NCBI RefSeq assembly: GCF_017873675.1
Contig: NZ_JAGGKK010000013.1
Location: 1 to 64,000, forward strand
DNA length: 64,000 nucleotides
Direction of reading: 5' to 3'
Source of the DNA: Virgibacillus litoralis
GTDB lineage: Bacteria; Bacillota; Bacilli; Bacillales; Amphibacillaceae
Position 1 is the stretch's first letter. The number at the start of each line of letters is the position of its first letter. The position numbers and the translations under genes are program-made. Below, one piece after another: positions 9,237 to 17,539 of this stretch. Under the pieces are notes generated by a model. That model saw nothing but the letters and a program-made list of their open reading frames with translations. It was not told the origin of the DNA and did not search any database.

Positions 9237-9641
9237 GATATAAACTACGAACTAGTGAAATTTGTAAGTTTCTCTAACCACGCAGCTGGAATATGCTCCC
9301 TTTCCGTGGGCAAGTGCCGAGCCTCCTCAGCTCGTACCTCGCCTGCGGGGTCTCGCCTAGCTTGTTTTTCCCACAGGAGTCTCGCATATTCCAGCTGCTA
9401 GTTTAAATGGTTTAAAAAATTTTTACTCTCTATCCATCACAATGTATATTTTGTTATTTTATCAAGTTATAACGAGCAAATCCCAGCGCAGGAAATACAC
9501 GTAGACTCCTGGGGGAGGAAAGGCCTAGATGAGACATCTGAGTGCGTCAGCACGAAGAGGGCTCAACAGCCGCCCCCGGAAAGCGAAGTGTATTTCCGTA
9601 GCGGTATTATTGCACACAACTCCTAGTTCGCATTTTATATC
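9237..9641. repeat. Composite GC-rich structured repeat: two units in opposite orientation
   Basis: A ~405-base block bounded by imperfect inverted ends, GATATAAACTACGAACTAG at 9237-9255 and CTAGTTCGCATTTTATATC at 9623-9641. Inside are two units of one family. Unit 1 (9282-9398, minus orientation) has perfect 15-base inverted ends GCAGCTGGAATATGC / GCATATTCCAGCTGC. Unit 2 (about 9485-9602, plus orientation) has GGAAATACAC / GTGTATTTCC at 9491-9500 and 9588-9597. Both share cores such as AGACTCCTG and CGGAAAG. The GC content is far above that of the flanks. No open reading frame is supported. Related repeats are, to my knowledge, widespread in Bacillaceae without an assigned function. Confidence 0.8.
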
Positions 9642-9709
9642 TTTTGTATCAAAAGAACAAACTTCTAGAAAACAGCCTATTACTATAACTAATATCGTTT
9701 AAGGACAAT

Positions 9710-9755
9710 AAAAAGTGGCATCAAAAAAATAATTTTTTCCTGACGCCACTTTTTT
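9710..9755 (-). terminator. Intrinsic terminator of the aldo/keto reductase gene
   Basis: On the minus strand AAAAAAGTGGCGTCA pairs with TGATGCCACTTTTT, leaving an AT-rich loop, and is followed by T residues. It lies about 35 bases beyond the reductase stop. Confidence 0.75.
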
Positions 9756-9790
9756 CACTTCATAATCGATTGTAATAGTGAAGGAACTAC

Positions 9791-10711
9791 TTATCGATGC
9801 TTAGCATATTTCATTGGTTTTGTAATCTGTCTTAATCCTTCATACGTTTCATCGGTAAGTGTTTTGGATGTATTAAAATTTGTGTTATCTGTTACTTGGC
9901 TGATTGAACTTGCTCCGAATACGGCGGTTGCAACAGCGGGATGTTGTAATACGTATTTAAGAGCTAACGCATTGAAGGAAGGCTCATTATTAAATTGTTC
10001 AGCAATAGTTTGCTGAATTAATTTCAGTTCATTAAACGAATAACCCAAAAAGCCATCCTGTCCTTTTTTTTCGATCTGTTTTACTGCGCTGTTGCTAAGC
10101 ATTCCTTTTGCCAATGGACCTCTGGCTAGTACACTAATATTATTTTCATGAAGCAAATCTAATACCTCTTCTTCCGGCCGGCGATCCAGCATATTATACT
10201 GCATCATAACACCATCGATAGTAGAACGGCTGACGTACTCACGAATAACATTGGGCCGGATGGATGATAACCCGTAAGCACGAATTACGCCTTCTTTTTT
10301 TAGCGACTCAAATGCTTCAATTGATTCATCAATAGGATCATCAATTGTGCCTCCATGGAGCATATAAAAATCAATATAGTCTGTTTTTAAACGACGCAAA
10401 CTTTCTTTTACACCCTCTTTGATATGTTCTTTGGAAGGGTCCCAAAACCAGTCTTTCTTAGCCTTATCGAAGTTATTTCCAACTTTTGTCGTTAAAATGA
10501 CTTGGTCACGTTTACCTTTTAAGGCATCACCAACTATTTCTTCATTCATACCAAAATCATATAAGTCGGCAGTGTCCAGGTGGTTAATGCCAGTATCTAA
10601 TGCCTGGTTAATAATTTCGCTTGCTTTTTGAGTGTCTGTCCCTAGTGACATACAGCCAAGTGTTAGTTCAGATACATATAAATCCGATTGTCCTAATTGA
10701 TTCTTTTTCAT
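9791..10711 (-). CDS. Aldo/keto reductase (YqkF-like)
   Basis: NADPH-dependent reduction of carbonyl compounds through a TIM-barrel fold. The 306-residue protein has the family tetrad in order: the Asp in LDTADLYDFG, whose Tyr is the catalytic acid, the Lys in ILTTKVG, and the His in DFYMLHGG. The C-terminal cofactor loop is VFGASSISQV. GGGAGG precedes the ATG. It is a single-gene unit, with its own terminator, divergent from nudF. B. subtilis yqkF also lies close to nudF. The physiological substrate is not known. Confidence 0.92.
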   Translation of the reverse strand: MKKNQLGQSDLYVSELTLGCMSLGTDTQKASEIINQALDTGINHLDTADLYDFGMNEEIVGDALKGKRDQVILTTKVGNNFDKAKKDWFWDPSKEHIKEGVKESLRRLKTDYIDFYMLHGGTIDDPIDESIEAFESLKKEGVIRAYGLSSIRPNVIREYVSRSTIDGVMMQYNMLDRRPEEEVLDLLHENNISVLARGPLAKGMLSNSAVKQIEKKGQDGFLGYSFNELKLIQQTIAEQFNNEPSFNALALKYVLQHPAVATAVFGASSISQVTDNTNFNTSKTLTDETYEGLRQITKPMKYAKHR

Positions 10712-11031
10712 ATTATTAACCTCCCGTTATTTAGAATATGTTTATATTTATTGTAAGGATATCCATCTGTTAAATACAACTATTTCGCGTATGATAGAAT
10801 AGATAGTAATATTTTAGAAAGCCCGTTTTCTAAAAGTTGTTGTTATTGATTAGAAAACATGCCCCCCCAATCCCTTGTGGTGAATGGACAGTAACCTTAT
10901 AAGTATCAGAATTTCCACTTTGGATAGTCGTTTTCCCGGAGCCATATGTTATGACGAAGTTTATCTAATAGTGGAGATTAAAAAATTCAACGGAATTTAC
11001 GAAAAGAGCTTTAATAAAAAGGATGATAATA
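10712..11031. other. Divergent intergenic region between the aldo/keto reductase gene and nudF
   Basis: A 320-base gap that must carry promoters for both genes. An inverted repeat TTTTAGAAA / TTTTCTAAAA with loop GCCCG lies at 10813-10836. It lacks a long T-run, so it is more likely an operator or cruciform than a terminator. I find no convincing small gene, and no promoter match clear enough to place. Confidence 0.4.
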
Positions 11032-11577
11032 GTGAAGAAATTTGAAGAGGAAACAATTCATACTGAAAAAATATATGATGGAAAAGTAGTTAAACTGCAA
11101 GTAGACGATGTTATACTGCCAAATGGAAAAAAGTCAAAACGTGAACTGATAAAACACCCCGGTGCTGTGGGAATTATACCTATTACAAAGGATAAAAAAA
11201 TTGTATTTGTAGAGCAATATCGAAAGCCATTGGAAAAAACGTTAGTTGAGATCCCTGCTGGAAAACTGGAAGCTGGTGAAAAGCCGGAAATAACTGCAAT
11301 TCGGGAGTTAGAAGAAGAGACAGGGTATACGACAAATTCGTTACAGTTTGTGGCATCATTTTACACCTCACCAGGGTTTGCAGATGAAATTATGCATTTG
11401 TACATAACGGATAATATTGTCCCATTGGAGCATGAAGTAGCGGGTGATGACGATGAATTTGTTGAGCTAATTGAATTAACGCTGCAAGAAGCAATTCAAT
11501 ATGTAAAAGAACAACGAATTCACGACGCCAAAACGAATTATGCAGTACTATATTTACAGACTTTAGAGAGGATGTAA
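11032..11577 (+). CDS. nudF: ADP-ribose pyrophosphatase (Nudix hydrolase)
   Basis: Cleaves ADP-ribose to AMP and ribose 5-phosphate, clearing a reactive metabolite. At 181 residues it contains the Nudix box GKLEAGEKPE followed by RELEEETGY, with the metal-binding REXXEE core, and the ADP-ribose-type YTSPGFADE loop. The GTG at 11032 is preferred because AAGGATG is 7-8 bases upstream; the ATG at 11023 lies within that site. This gives the same N-terminus as the B. subtilis protein. The next gene starts 3 bases after the stop, so they form an operon. Confidence 0.94.
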   Translation: MKKFEEETIHTEKIYDGKVVKLQVDDVILPNGKKSKRELIKHPGAVGIIPITKDKKIVFVEQYRKPLEKTLVEIPAGKLEAGEKPEITAIRELEEETGYTTNSLQFVASFYTSPGFADEIMHLYITDNIVPLEHEVAGDDDEFVELIELTLQEAIQYVKEQRIHDAKTNYAVLYLQTLERM

Positions 11578-11580
11578 TAA

Positions 11581-12756
11581 ATGTTAAATTCATTTTTCGC
11601 TGATATGCATATTCACATTGGACGGGATATGTATAATAAGCCGGTAAAAATAACTGGATCGAAAACATTAACCCTGACAAATATTTTGAAAGAAGCAAGT
11701 CGGAACAAAGGAATTCATATGGTCGGGGTAATCGATAGTCATGCTCCAGCAGTCCAGCAGGAAATAAAACAGCTTATCGAGGCAAATAAAGCATATGAAC
11801 TATCTGATGGCGGAATACGGTTTGAGAACGTCACCTTGCTGCTCGGTTCTGAAATTGAAGTTTATGACGAAAATTGCCGTGGACAAATTCATGTATTATG
11901 CTACTTCCCGACACTTGCAATGATTGAGGAATTTTCAGAGTGGCTGACAACAAAAATGAAAAATATAACATTAAGTTCTCAGCGTTATTATGGAACAGCC
12001 AAAGAACTGCAATATAAAGTTAAAGAACTTTCAGGGATATTTATTCCTGCACATGTGTTTACACCATTTAAAAGTATGTACGGAAAAGGGGTACAAAAAT
12101 CACTGAAAGAGGTGTTCGATCCGGATTTAATTGATGGAATTGAATTAGGATTAAGTTCTGATACAGCAATGGCCGATCAGATACGGGAACTGCATGACTA
12201 TACATTTCTAACTAACTCTGATGCACATTCATTAGCAAAAATCGCCAGAGAATACCAGGAGATTTATATGGAAGATCCTTCATTTCAGGAATTTAATTGG
12301 GCGCTGCATAACGTTCAGGGTCGAAAGATAAGAAAAAACTTTGGCATGAATCCACACCTGGGTAAATATTATACAACTGTTTGTAGTCAGTGTTTAGAAC
12401 CATTGACACCAGAAGCTGATCATTGCCATAGTTGTGGATCTACAAAGATTGTAAAAGGTGTGTTTGACCGTATTCAGGAGTTGGCGGATGCAAAAGAGGT
12501 GAAAGCACGTCCGCCTTATTTGTATCAAGTACCGTTGGAATACTTACCTGCGCTTGGACCAAAAACGTTTGAAAAACTATTAGTGCATTTTCAAACAGAA
12601 ATGAACGTAATCCATCATACTAAACTGGATGAGTTGAAAGAGGTAATACCAGAGAAACTAGCAAACACAATAGTAAATATGAGAGAAGGTAACTTGGCAA
12701 TCAAAGCTGGCGGTGGTGGTAAATACGGCAATATAATTACGTCTTCTGAAAAATAA
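11581..12756 (+). CDS. Endonuclease Q family protein (YqxK)
   Basis: Predicted DNA repair endonuclease that cuts 5' of deaminated or abasic bases, by homology to EndoQ of archaea and some Bacillus. The 391-residue protein starts with a PHP-type metal site (ADMHIHIG), with further ligands in GVIDSHAP, GSEIEV, IPAHVFTP and TNSDAHS. A zinc ribbon with two CxxC pairs (CSQC and CHSC) is at about residues 270-295. A helix-hairpin-helix-like segment, YLPALGPKTFEKL, follows near residue 320. The gene is 3 bases after nudF. Pairing with a nucleotide-sanitising enzyme suits a role in handling damaged bases. Confidence 0.85.
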   Translation: MLNSFFADMHIHIGRDMYNKPVKITGSKTLTLTNILKEASRNKGIHMVGVIDSHAPAVQQEIKQLIEANKAYELSDGGIRFENVTLLLGSEIEVYDENCRGQIHVLCYFPTLAMIEEFSEWLTTKMKNITLSSQRYYGTAKELQYKVKELSGIFIPAHVFTPFKSMYGKGVQKSLKEVFDPDLIDGIELGLSSDTAMADQIRELHDYTFLTNSDAHSLAKIAREYQEIYMEDPSFQEFNWALHNVQGRKIRKNFGMNPHLGKYYTTVCSQCLEPLTPEADHCHSCGSTKIVKGVFDRIQELADAKEVKARPPYLYQVPLEYLPALGPKTFEKLLVHFQTEMNVIHHTKLDELKEVIPEKLANTIVNMREGNLAIKAGGGGKYGNIITSSEK

Positions 12757-12847
12757 TGAATAAGAAAACATCTTAATTTGGTATTTTTATCTGGAATTCT
12801 TCATAGTTTTTAACTAGAGAGAAAATCATGAGCAATGGAGGATTCCA

Positions 12848-13489
12848 ATGTATAATAAACGAACTATCGCGGTAAATCATGTAAAAGAACATGCGACAAT
12901 CTATATTTTTATGATTATACTATTTTTAACAGGAGTTATTTTTGGTGCAATCATTGTAAATAGTATGAATTGGGCTCAAAAAGAGGATTTATTCTTTTAT
13001 CTGGAGCGCTTTTTTGGTGAAATTGCTGATAAGGAACAAATAGAAAACACGGAAATACTGAAAAGCAGTTTCTTTTATCATGCTAAATACCTGTTTTTAT
13101 TGTTTATTTTGGGATTATCCGTTATAGGTTTACCAATCGTGTGGATATTGTTATTTTTAAAAGGTCTTGTAGTTGGTTTTTCAGTTGGTTTTATTGTAAA
13201 TCAGCTTGGAATGAAGGGGTTGCTTTTAGCTTCTCTATCAATTGCCCCGCAAAATATTATAATTATACCAATATATATAATAGCTGGCAGTCTTTCGATG
13301 ATTTTTTCACTTACACTCTTAGGTAAGCTATTTTCGCGAAAAATATCCCAACCCGTTCTGAAGCCATTTGGAAAGTACGTAATGTTTTTCACTTTATTAT
13401 TAGCTGCATCAGTAGTTGCGTCGGCACTAGAGGCGTTTGTTGCAAACGAAGCAATGGAGGCAATAATTAAATCCTTTTATAACCAATAG
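12848..13489 (+). CDS. spoIIM: Stage II sporulation protein M
   Basis: Membrane protein of the SpoIIDMP peptidoglycan-degrading engulfment machine in the mother cell. The 213-residue protein has about five hydrophobic segments, starting near residues 18-38 (IFMIILFLTGVIFGAII), with conserved SIAPQNIIIIP in the middle. GGAGG precedes the ATG. It sits 91 bases after the EndoQ-like gene and just before fur, the same order as B. subtilis. A poor sigma-E-like pair (GGTATTT and CATAGTTT) lies upstream, but I do not regard it as established. Confidence 0.92.
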   Translation: MYNKRTIAVNHVKEHATIYIFMIILFLTGVIFGAIIVNSMNWAQKEDLFFYLERFFGEIADKEQIENTEILKSSFFYHAKYLFLLFILGLSVIGLPIVWILLFLKGLVVGFSVGFIVNQLGMKGLLLASLSIAPQNIIIIPIYIIAGSLSMIFSLTLLGKLFSRKISQPVLKPFGKYVMFFTLLLAASVVASALEAFVANEAMEAIIKSFYNQ

Positions 13490-13523
13490 TAAATATTATA
13501 TAATAATTATTATTGATAACAGT

Positions 13524-13568
13524 TTATAATAATTATACTTTGACACGCTATACAAGTGTGCCTATAAT
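13524..13568 (+). promoter_or_regulatory. Sigma-A promoter with overlapping PerR-like box in front of fur
   Basis: TTGACA at 13540-13545 and TATAAT at 13563-13568 are both perfect and 17 bases apart. Directly upstream, TTATAATAATTATAC at 13524-13538 matches the PerR box TTATAATNATTATAA at all but the last position. In B. subtilis fur is a known PerR target. Binding here would overlap the edge of the -35 element and repress. The extended AT-rich dyad to the left (from 13500) could also take a Fur dimer. Confidence 0.8.
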
Positions 13569-13599
13569 AAAGATGGGGATATTAGGGAGGGGACTTGCC

Positions 13600-14061
13600 A
13601 TGGAACATCGTATAGAGCGAATTAAAAAACAGCTCCATGCACAAAGTTATAAGCTAACTCCACAACGAGAGGCAACAGTTAGGGTTTTATTAGAACGCGA
13701 AGAAGATCATTTGAGTGCTGAAGATGTATATTTACTAGTAAAAGAGAAAGCACCTGAGATTGGTTTGGCTACTGTTTATCGTACTTTGGAATTATTATCA
13801 GAATTAAAAGTTGTTGATAAAATAAACTTTGGTGACGGTGTTTCACGTTATGATCTGCGTAAAGAAGGGGCAGAACATTTCCATCATCATTTGGTTTGTA
13901 TAGAATGCGGTTCGGTAGAGGAAATAGTGGATGACTTACTTGGAGATGTTGAAAAGATAGTTGAAAATGATTGGGGCTTTCAGGTGAAAGACCATCGTTT
14001 AACTTTTCATGGGGTTTGCAAGCAATGTCAAGAAACAGCGGTTCAATCTAAAACATCATAA
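13600..14061 (+). CDS. fur: Ferric uptake regulator Fur
   Basis: Iron-responsive repressor of siderophore and iron-uptake genes. The 153-residue protein begins MEHRIERIKKQLHAQSYKLTPQ, nearly the B. subtilis Fur N-terminus, followed by the winged helix with GLATVYRTLELL as recognition helix. The metal region has HFHHHLVC and two CxxC pairs (CIEC and CKQC) for structural zinc. It resembles Fur more than PerR or Zur over its whole length. Start chosen at 13600 with GGGAGGGG upstream; an in-frame ATG at 13513 would overlap the promoter. A perfect sigma-A promoter and PerR-like box precede it and a terminator follows. Confidence 0.96.
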   Translation: MEHRIERIKKQLHAQSYKLTPQREATVRVLLEREEDHLSAEDVYLLVKEKAPEIGLATVYRTLELLSELKVVDKINFGDGVSRYDLRKEGAEHFHHHLVCIECGSVEEIVDDLLGDVEKIVENDWGFQVKDHRLTFHGVCKQCQETAVQSKTS

Positions 14062-14071
14062 TAATAATGGG

Positions 14072-14107
14072 AAGCCTTTTTCTTTATGTGAAAAGGCTTT
14101 TAATTTT
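14072..14107 (+). terminator. Intrinsic terminator of fur
   Basis: AAGCCTTTT and AAAAGGCTT form a 9-base stem with a 10-base loop, followed by TTAATTTT. It lies 10 bases after the fur stop. Confidence 0.8.
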
Positions 14108-14146
14108 GAAGAAGTATAAAAGCGTGGCGAATGGTAAGTTTTCTAA
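14108..14146 (+). repeat. Vestige of the AT-rich dispersed element, R9
   Basis: Immediately after the fur terminator, AAGAAGTATAAAAGC joins directly to GTGGCGAATGGTAAG and TTTTCTAA. These match the head (AAGAAAGTATAA) and the tail (TTGGCGAATGCCAAGTTTTCTAA) of the AT-rich family with the middle deleted. Moderate confidence because of its short length. Confidence 0.45.
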
Positions 14147-14304
14147 TCAATAATATTTAATATTAATTTACAATTATACGGAAATAGGTTACTTTTATGT
14201 GGGAATGTATTATAATAGCCCTAGTTTCATAGTTGTATGTATATTGTTATCCTTTTTTGGCATATCTTCTATTAGTAGATACTTTATTAGAGGGGACATG
14301 CCAA

Positions 14305-14511
14305 ATGAAACATGTGATATGGGATACAATAAAAGTTTTTGTGATCTTCGTAGCTTGTACGTTTCTATTTTACGTTGGATTGAGAGCAATGCATGACGAG
14401 TATGAACAAAAACACCGGTACGATCTGCCTGAGGGGGATTCTGTTAAAGTCTTTAATCTTAATGAAGATTTCATTGATCGGTTAAACTTATTCTTTAGAT
14501 TAGGGGAGTAA
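14305..14511 (+). CDS. yqzK: YqzK-family small membrane protein
   Basis: A 68-residue protein of unknown function. Residues 7-25 ([19 protein letters not shown]) form one membrane segment, followed by a charged tail ending [12 protein letters not shown]. subtilis has a protein of this type at the same place between fur and xerD. AGAGGGG precedes the ATG at 14305; earlier in-frame starts would add an unlikely leader. Its stop codon overlaps an ATG of the next frame (TAATG), so it is probably cotranslated with xerD. Confidence 0.8.
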   Translation: MKHVIWDTIKVFVIFVACTFLFYVGLRAMHDEYEQKHRYDLPEGDSVKVFNLNEDFIDRLNLFFRLGE

Positions 14512-14516
14512 TGACT

Positions 14517-15410
14517 ATGCTCAAGTCTAGTTTTGAAGATTTTATTCACTATTTGCAGGTGGAAAGAGGGTTATCTGACAATACGTTAAAATCGTATAAA
14601 AGAGACTTGACGCAATATATTTTGTATGTTGAAAAAGTACTTCAAAAAACAAAATGGGATGACGTTGGACGTACAGACATAGTAGGCTTTTTGTATAAAC
14701 TAAAGGATGACGGTAAGTCGGCTGCTACTATTGCACGTACAATTGCATCGATTCGTTCATTTCACCAATTTTTAATTAGAGAACAACTGGTTGTTCACGA
14801 CCCGAGTATACATATTGAAACACCGAAAAAAGAGAGAAAGCTTCCTGATGTATTATCAACACAAGATGTTGAAACTTTATTAAAGATACAAGGTAGCTCA
14901 CCTTTGAAGATTAGGAATAAAGCAATGCTGGAATTATTATATGCAACTGGGTTGCGGGTGACAGAATTGACATCATTAAAAGTAAGTGATCTTCATTTAA
15001 CAATGGGTTTTGTCCGTTGTCTTGGAAAAGGTTCAAGAGAAAGAATAGTTCCTCTTGGTGAAATGGCAAAAGAAGCTGTGGATGACTATTTGCAGCATGC
15101 TAGAGGGAGTCTGACTAAACGTAAAATTGATGATAATACTCTTTTTGTTAATCAGCATGGTAGGCCGTTGTCACGTCAGGGCTTTTGGAAAATACTAAAA
15201 GGTGTAGCGGTGGAAACTGGTATAAAGAAGAAAATCACACCACATACATTGCGTCACTCATTTGCCACGCATTTATTGGAAAACGGAGCAGATTTACGAT
15301 CCGTACAGGAAATGCTGGGGCATGAGGATATATCAACAACTCAAATCTATACTCATGTTACAAAAGCTAGATTAAAAGATATTTATCAGTCATATCATCC
15401 ACGCGCATAA
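14517..15410 (+). CDS. xerD: Tyrosine recombinase XerD
   Basis: Resolves chromosome dimers at dif together with XerC (CodV); called RipX in B. subtilis. The N-terminal SAM-like core-binding domain begins near [17 protein letters not shown]. The catalytic domain shows the RKHRH/WY set: Arg in ATGLRVTEL, Lys in [18 protein letters not shown], the His of LGHEDISTT, and the nucleophilic Tyr in QIYTHVTK. I take the ATG at 14517, because GGGGAG is 8 bases upstream; the ATG at 14511 overlaps the yqzK stop and is only 2 bases from that site. The next gene has its own control region. Confidence 0.95.
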   Translation: MLKSSFEDFIHYLQVERGLSDNTLKSYKRDLTQYILYVEKVLQKTKWDDVGRTDIVGFLYKLKDDGKSAATIARTIASIRSFHQFLIREQLVVHDPSIHIETPKKERKLPDVLSTQDVETLLKIQGSSPLKIRNKAMLELLYATGLRVTELTSLKVSDLHLTMGFVRCLGKGSRERIVPLGEMAKEAVDDYLQHARGSLTKRKIDDNTLFVNQHGRPLSRQGFWKILKGVAVETGIKKKITPHTLRHSFATHLLENGADLRSVQEMLGHEDISTTQIYTHVTKARLKDIYQSYHPRA

Positions 15411-15424
15411 TTTTTTGTCTATAG

Positions 15425-15434
15425 TTGTCAGACA
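15425..15434 (+). promoter_or_regulatory. Candidate GntR/FadR-type operator before deoB
   Basis: TTGTCAGACA contains the perfect odd palindrome TGTCAGACA at 15426-15434. It lies about 70 bases upstream of deoB, after xerD. TNGTCAGACNA-type sites are bound by FadR-subfamily GntR regulators. The B. subtilis drm-pupG operon is known to be inducible by ribose and deoxyribose, but its specific regulator was not known to me. The assignment here is inference only. Confidence 0.35.
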
Positions 15435-15503
15435 TCCTACAACAAATTTAAGACAACATATTATAAGAGAAAGTAGGAATCATAGTTACAGGAGGTAATT
15501 ATC

Positions 15504-16685
15504 ATGCAAAATTTTAAACGAGTATTTTTAATTGTATTGGATTCTGTGGGGATTGGCGAAGCACCTGATGCCAAAGAGTTTAATGATAAAGGCGCAGATA
15601 CACTAGGGCATATTGCTGAACATATGGACGGCCTTAAAATGCCTAATATGGCGAAGTTAGGACTCAGTAATATTCGAGAAATAAAAGGAATTGAAAAGAA
15701 CGCAACTCCTCGTGCGCATTACACTAAAATGCAAGAGGCTTCTAATGGGAAGGACACAATGACTGGACATTGGGAGATTATGGGGTTAAATATCCAGCAG
15801 CCATTCCGAACATTTCCAGATGGTTTTCCACCAGAATTAATTGCAGACCTAGAGGAAAAAACCGGACGAAAGGTAATAGGAAATAAGCCCGCTTCTGGAA
15901 CTGCCATCCTGGATGAGTTAGGGTCTGAGCACATGAGTACGGGGGCACTAATTGTATATACATCAGCAGATTCAGTCCTGCAAATTGCAGCTCATGAGGA
16001 AATAATTCCTATTGAAGAACAATATGAAATTTGTGAAATTGCCCGAGAATTGACATTAGATGAAAAGTATATGGTCGGACGTGTTATTGCCCGTCCTTTT
16101 GTCGGTGAACCTGGTGCTTTCCAGCGTACGTCAAATCGCCATGATTATGCATTGAAGCCGTTCGGACGCACTGTAATGAACGAGTTAAAAGATGCAAATT
16201 TTGATGTGATTGCCCTAGGTAAAATCTCTGACATATATGATGGAGAAGGGGTTACTGAAGCAATTCGAACAGCCGATAATGAAGATGGAATGACGAAGCT
16301 AGTTGATTCAATGGCGAACGATTTTAATGGTATCAGTTTCCTGAATCTAGTTGACTTTGATGCCAAATATGGCCATCGTCGTGATCCGGAAGGCTATGGA
16401 AAAGCGTTGGAGGCCTATGATGCAAGATTACCTGAAGTGTTAAACCAGCTTAAGGAAGACGATTTGTTAATAATTACTGCAGATCATGGAAATGATCCTA
16501 TACATCATGGAACAGACCATACACGGGAATTTGTACCTTTACTTATCCATCATAAAAATATTGATGAAGGAGAATGTCTGCCTATAAGAGAAACGTTTGC
16601 TGACATTGGTGCAACAATTGCTGATAACTTTAATATAACGATGCCTAAGCATGGAAAAAGTTTTTTAAATAATATTATCAAATAG
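15504..16685 (+). CDS. deoB: Phosphopentomutase
   Basis: Manganese-dependent interconversion of (deoxy)ribose 1-phosphate and 5-phosphate, linking nucleoside salvage to the pentose pathway. The 393 residues fit the alkaline-phosphatase superfamily: [16 protein letters not shown] holds the first metal-binding Asp, the phosphorylated threonine lies in [12 protein letters not shown], and later metal ligands are in [14 protein letters not shown] and ITADHGNDP / [15 protein letters not shown] precedes the ATG. It heads the deoB-pupG-pdp cluster. Confidence 0.96.
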   Translation: MQNFKRVFLIVLDSVGIGEAPDAKEFNDKGADTLGHIAEHMDGLKMPNMAKLGLSNIREIKGIEKNATPRAHYTKMQEASNGKDTMTGHWEIMGLNIQQPFRTFPDGFPPELIADLEEKTGRKVIGNKPASGTAILDELGSEHMSTGALIVYTSADSVLQIAAHEEIIPIEEQYEICEIARELTLDEKYMVGRVIARPFVGEPGAFQRTSNRHDYALKPFGRTVMNELKDANFDVIALGKISDIYDGEGVTEAIRTADNEDGMTKLVDSMANDFNGISFLNLVDFDAKYGHRRDPEGYGKALEAYDARLPEVLNQLKEDDLLIITADHGNDPIHHGTDHTREFVPLLIHHKNIDEGECLPIRETFADIGATIADNFNITMPKHGKSFLNNIIK

Positions 16686-16700
16686 AAGGGGAGATATTCT

Positions 16701-17522
16701 ATGGACCAAACTGTAATAAATGAAGCAGCAGCTTTCATTAAAGAAAACTTAACCAAAATGCCAGAAATCGGGCTAATTCTAGGATCAGGTCTAGGTGTTC
16801 TAGCTGACAAAATCGAAAATCCTATAACATTCTCATACAAGGACATACCGCATTTTCCTGAATCAACTGTATCTGGACATAAAGGTCAGCTTGTAGTTGG
16901 AATGCTGGAAGGTAAGCAAGTAATCGCAATGCAAGGGCGCTTTCATTATTATGAAGGTTATTCTATGCAACAAGTTACTTTTCCTGTTCGAGCAATGAAA
17001 GAACTAGGAATAGATTCGATTATTGTAACTAACGCAGCAGGCGGTATTAATAAAACATATAACCCTGGTGATCTGATGATAATCAACGATCATATTAATA
17101 ACATGGGAGATAACCCGTTAATTGGTCCAAATAATGATGAATTGGGCGAACGTTTTCCGGATATGTCACAAGTATATGATAAAACGTATATACAGCATGC
17201 TAAGGACTGCGCACAAAAATTAAATTTATCTGTTCAGAATGGAGTATACGTGGGTAATACCGGTCCAACCTATGAGACGCCTGCAGAAATTAAGATGTTA
17301 CGGACACTAGGTGGAGATGCTGTTGGAATGTCCACTGTACCGGAAGTTATTATTGCCGGACATGCGGGCTTACGCGTATTAGGTATTTCTTGTATTTCCA
17401 ATATGGCTGCTGGAATTCTAGATCAGCCGTTAACGCATAACGAAGTGATTGAAACAACAGAAAAAGTGCGTGAAGACTTTTTGCAATTTATTAAGGAAAT
17501 TATTCGCACACTACCAAACTAA
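16701..17522 (+). CDS. pupG: Purine-nucleoside phosphorylase
   Basis: Phosphorolysis of guanosine- and inosine-type nucleosides to base and (deoxy)ribose 1-phosphate, which DeoB then converts. The 273-residue protein is of the trimeric PNP class: [14 protein letters not shown] (phosphate loop), [28 protein letters not shown], and the substrate region PTYETPAEI with VGMSTVPE. It starts 15 bases after deoB, with GGGGAG upstream of the ATG, in an arrangement like drm-pupG of B. subtilis. Confidence 0.95.
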   Translation: MDQTVINEAAAFIKENLTKMPEIGLILGSGLGVLADKIENPITFSYKDIPHFPESTVSGHKGQLVVGMLEGKQVIAMQGRFHYYEGYSMQQVTFPVRAMKELGIDSIIVTNAAGGINKTYNPGDLMIINDHINNMGDNPLIGPNNDELGERFPDMSQVYDKTYIQHAKDCAQKLNLSVQNGVYVGNTGPTYETPAEIKMLRTLGGDAVGMSTVPEVIIAGHAGLRVLGISCISNMAAGILDQPLTHNEVIETTEKVREDFLQFIKEIIRTLPN

Positions 17523-17539
17523 TTGTAAAGGTGATTAAT

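Noticed and set aside
9237-9641. Insertion sequence with transposase
   Set aside because: Inverted ends are present, but there is no open frame of transposase size or motif within the block.
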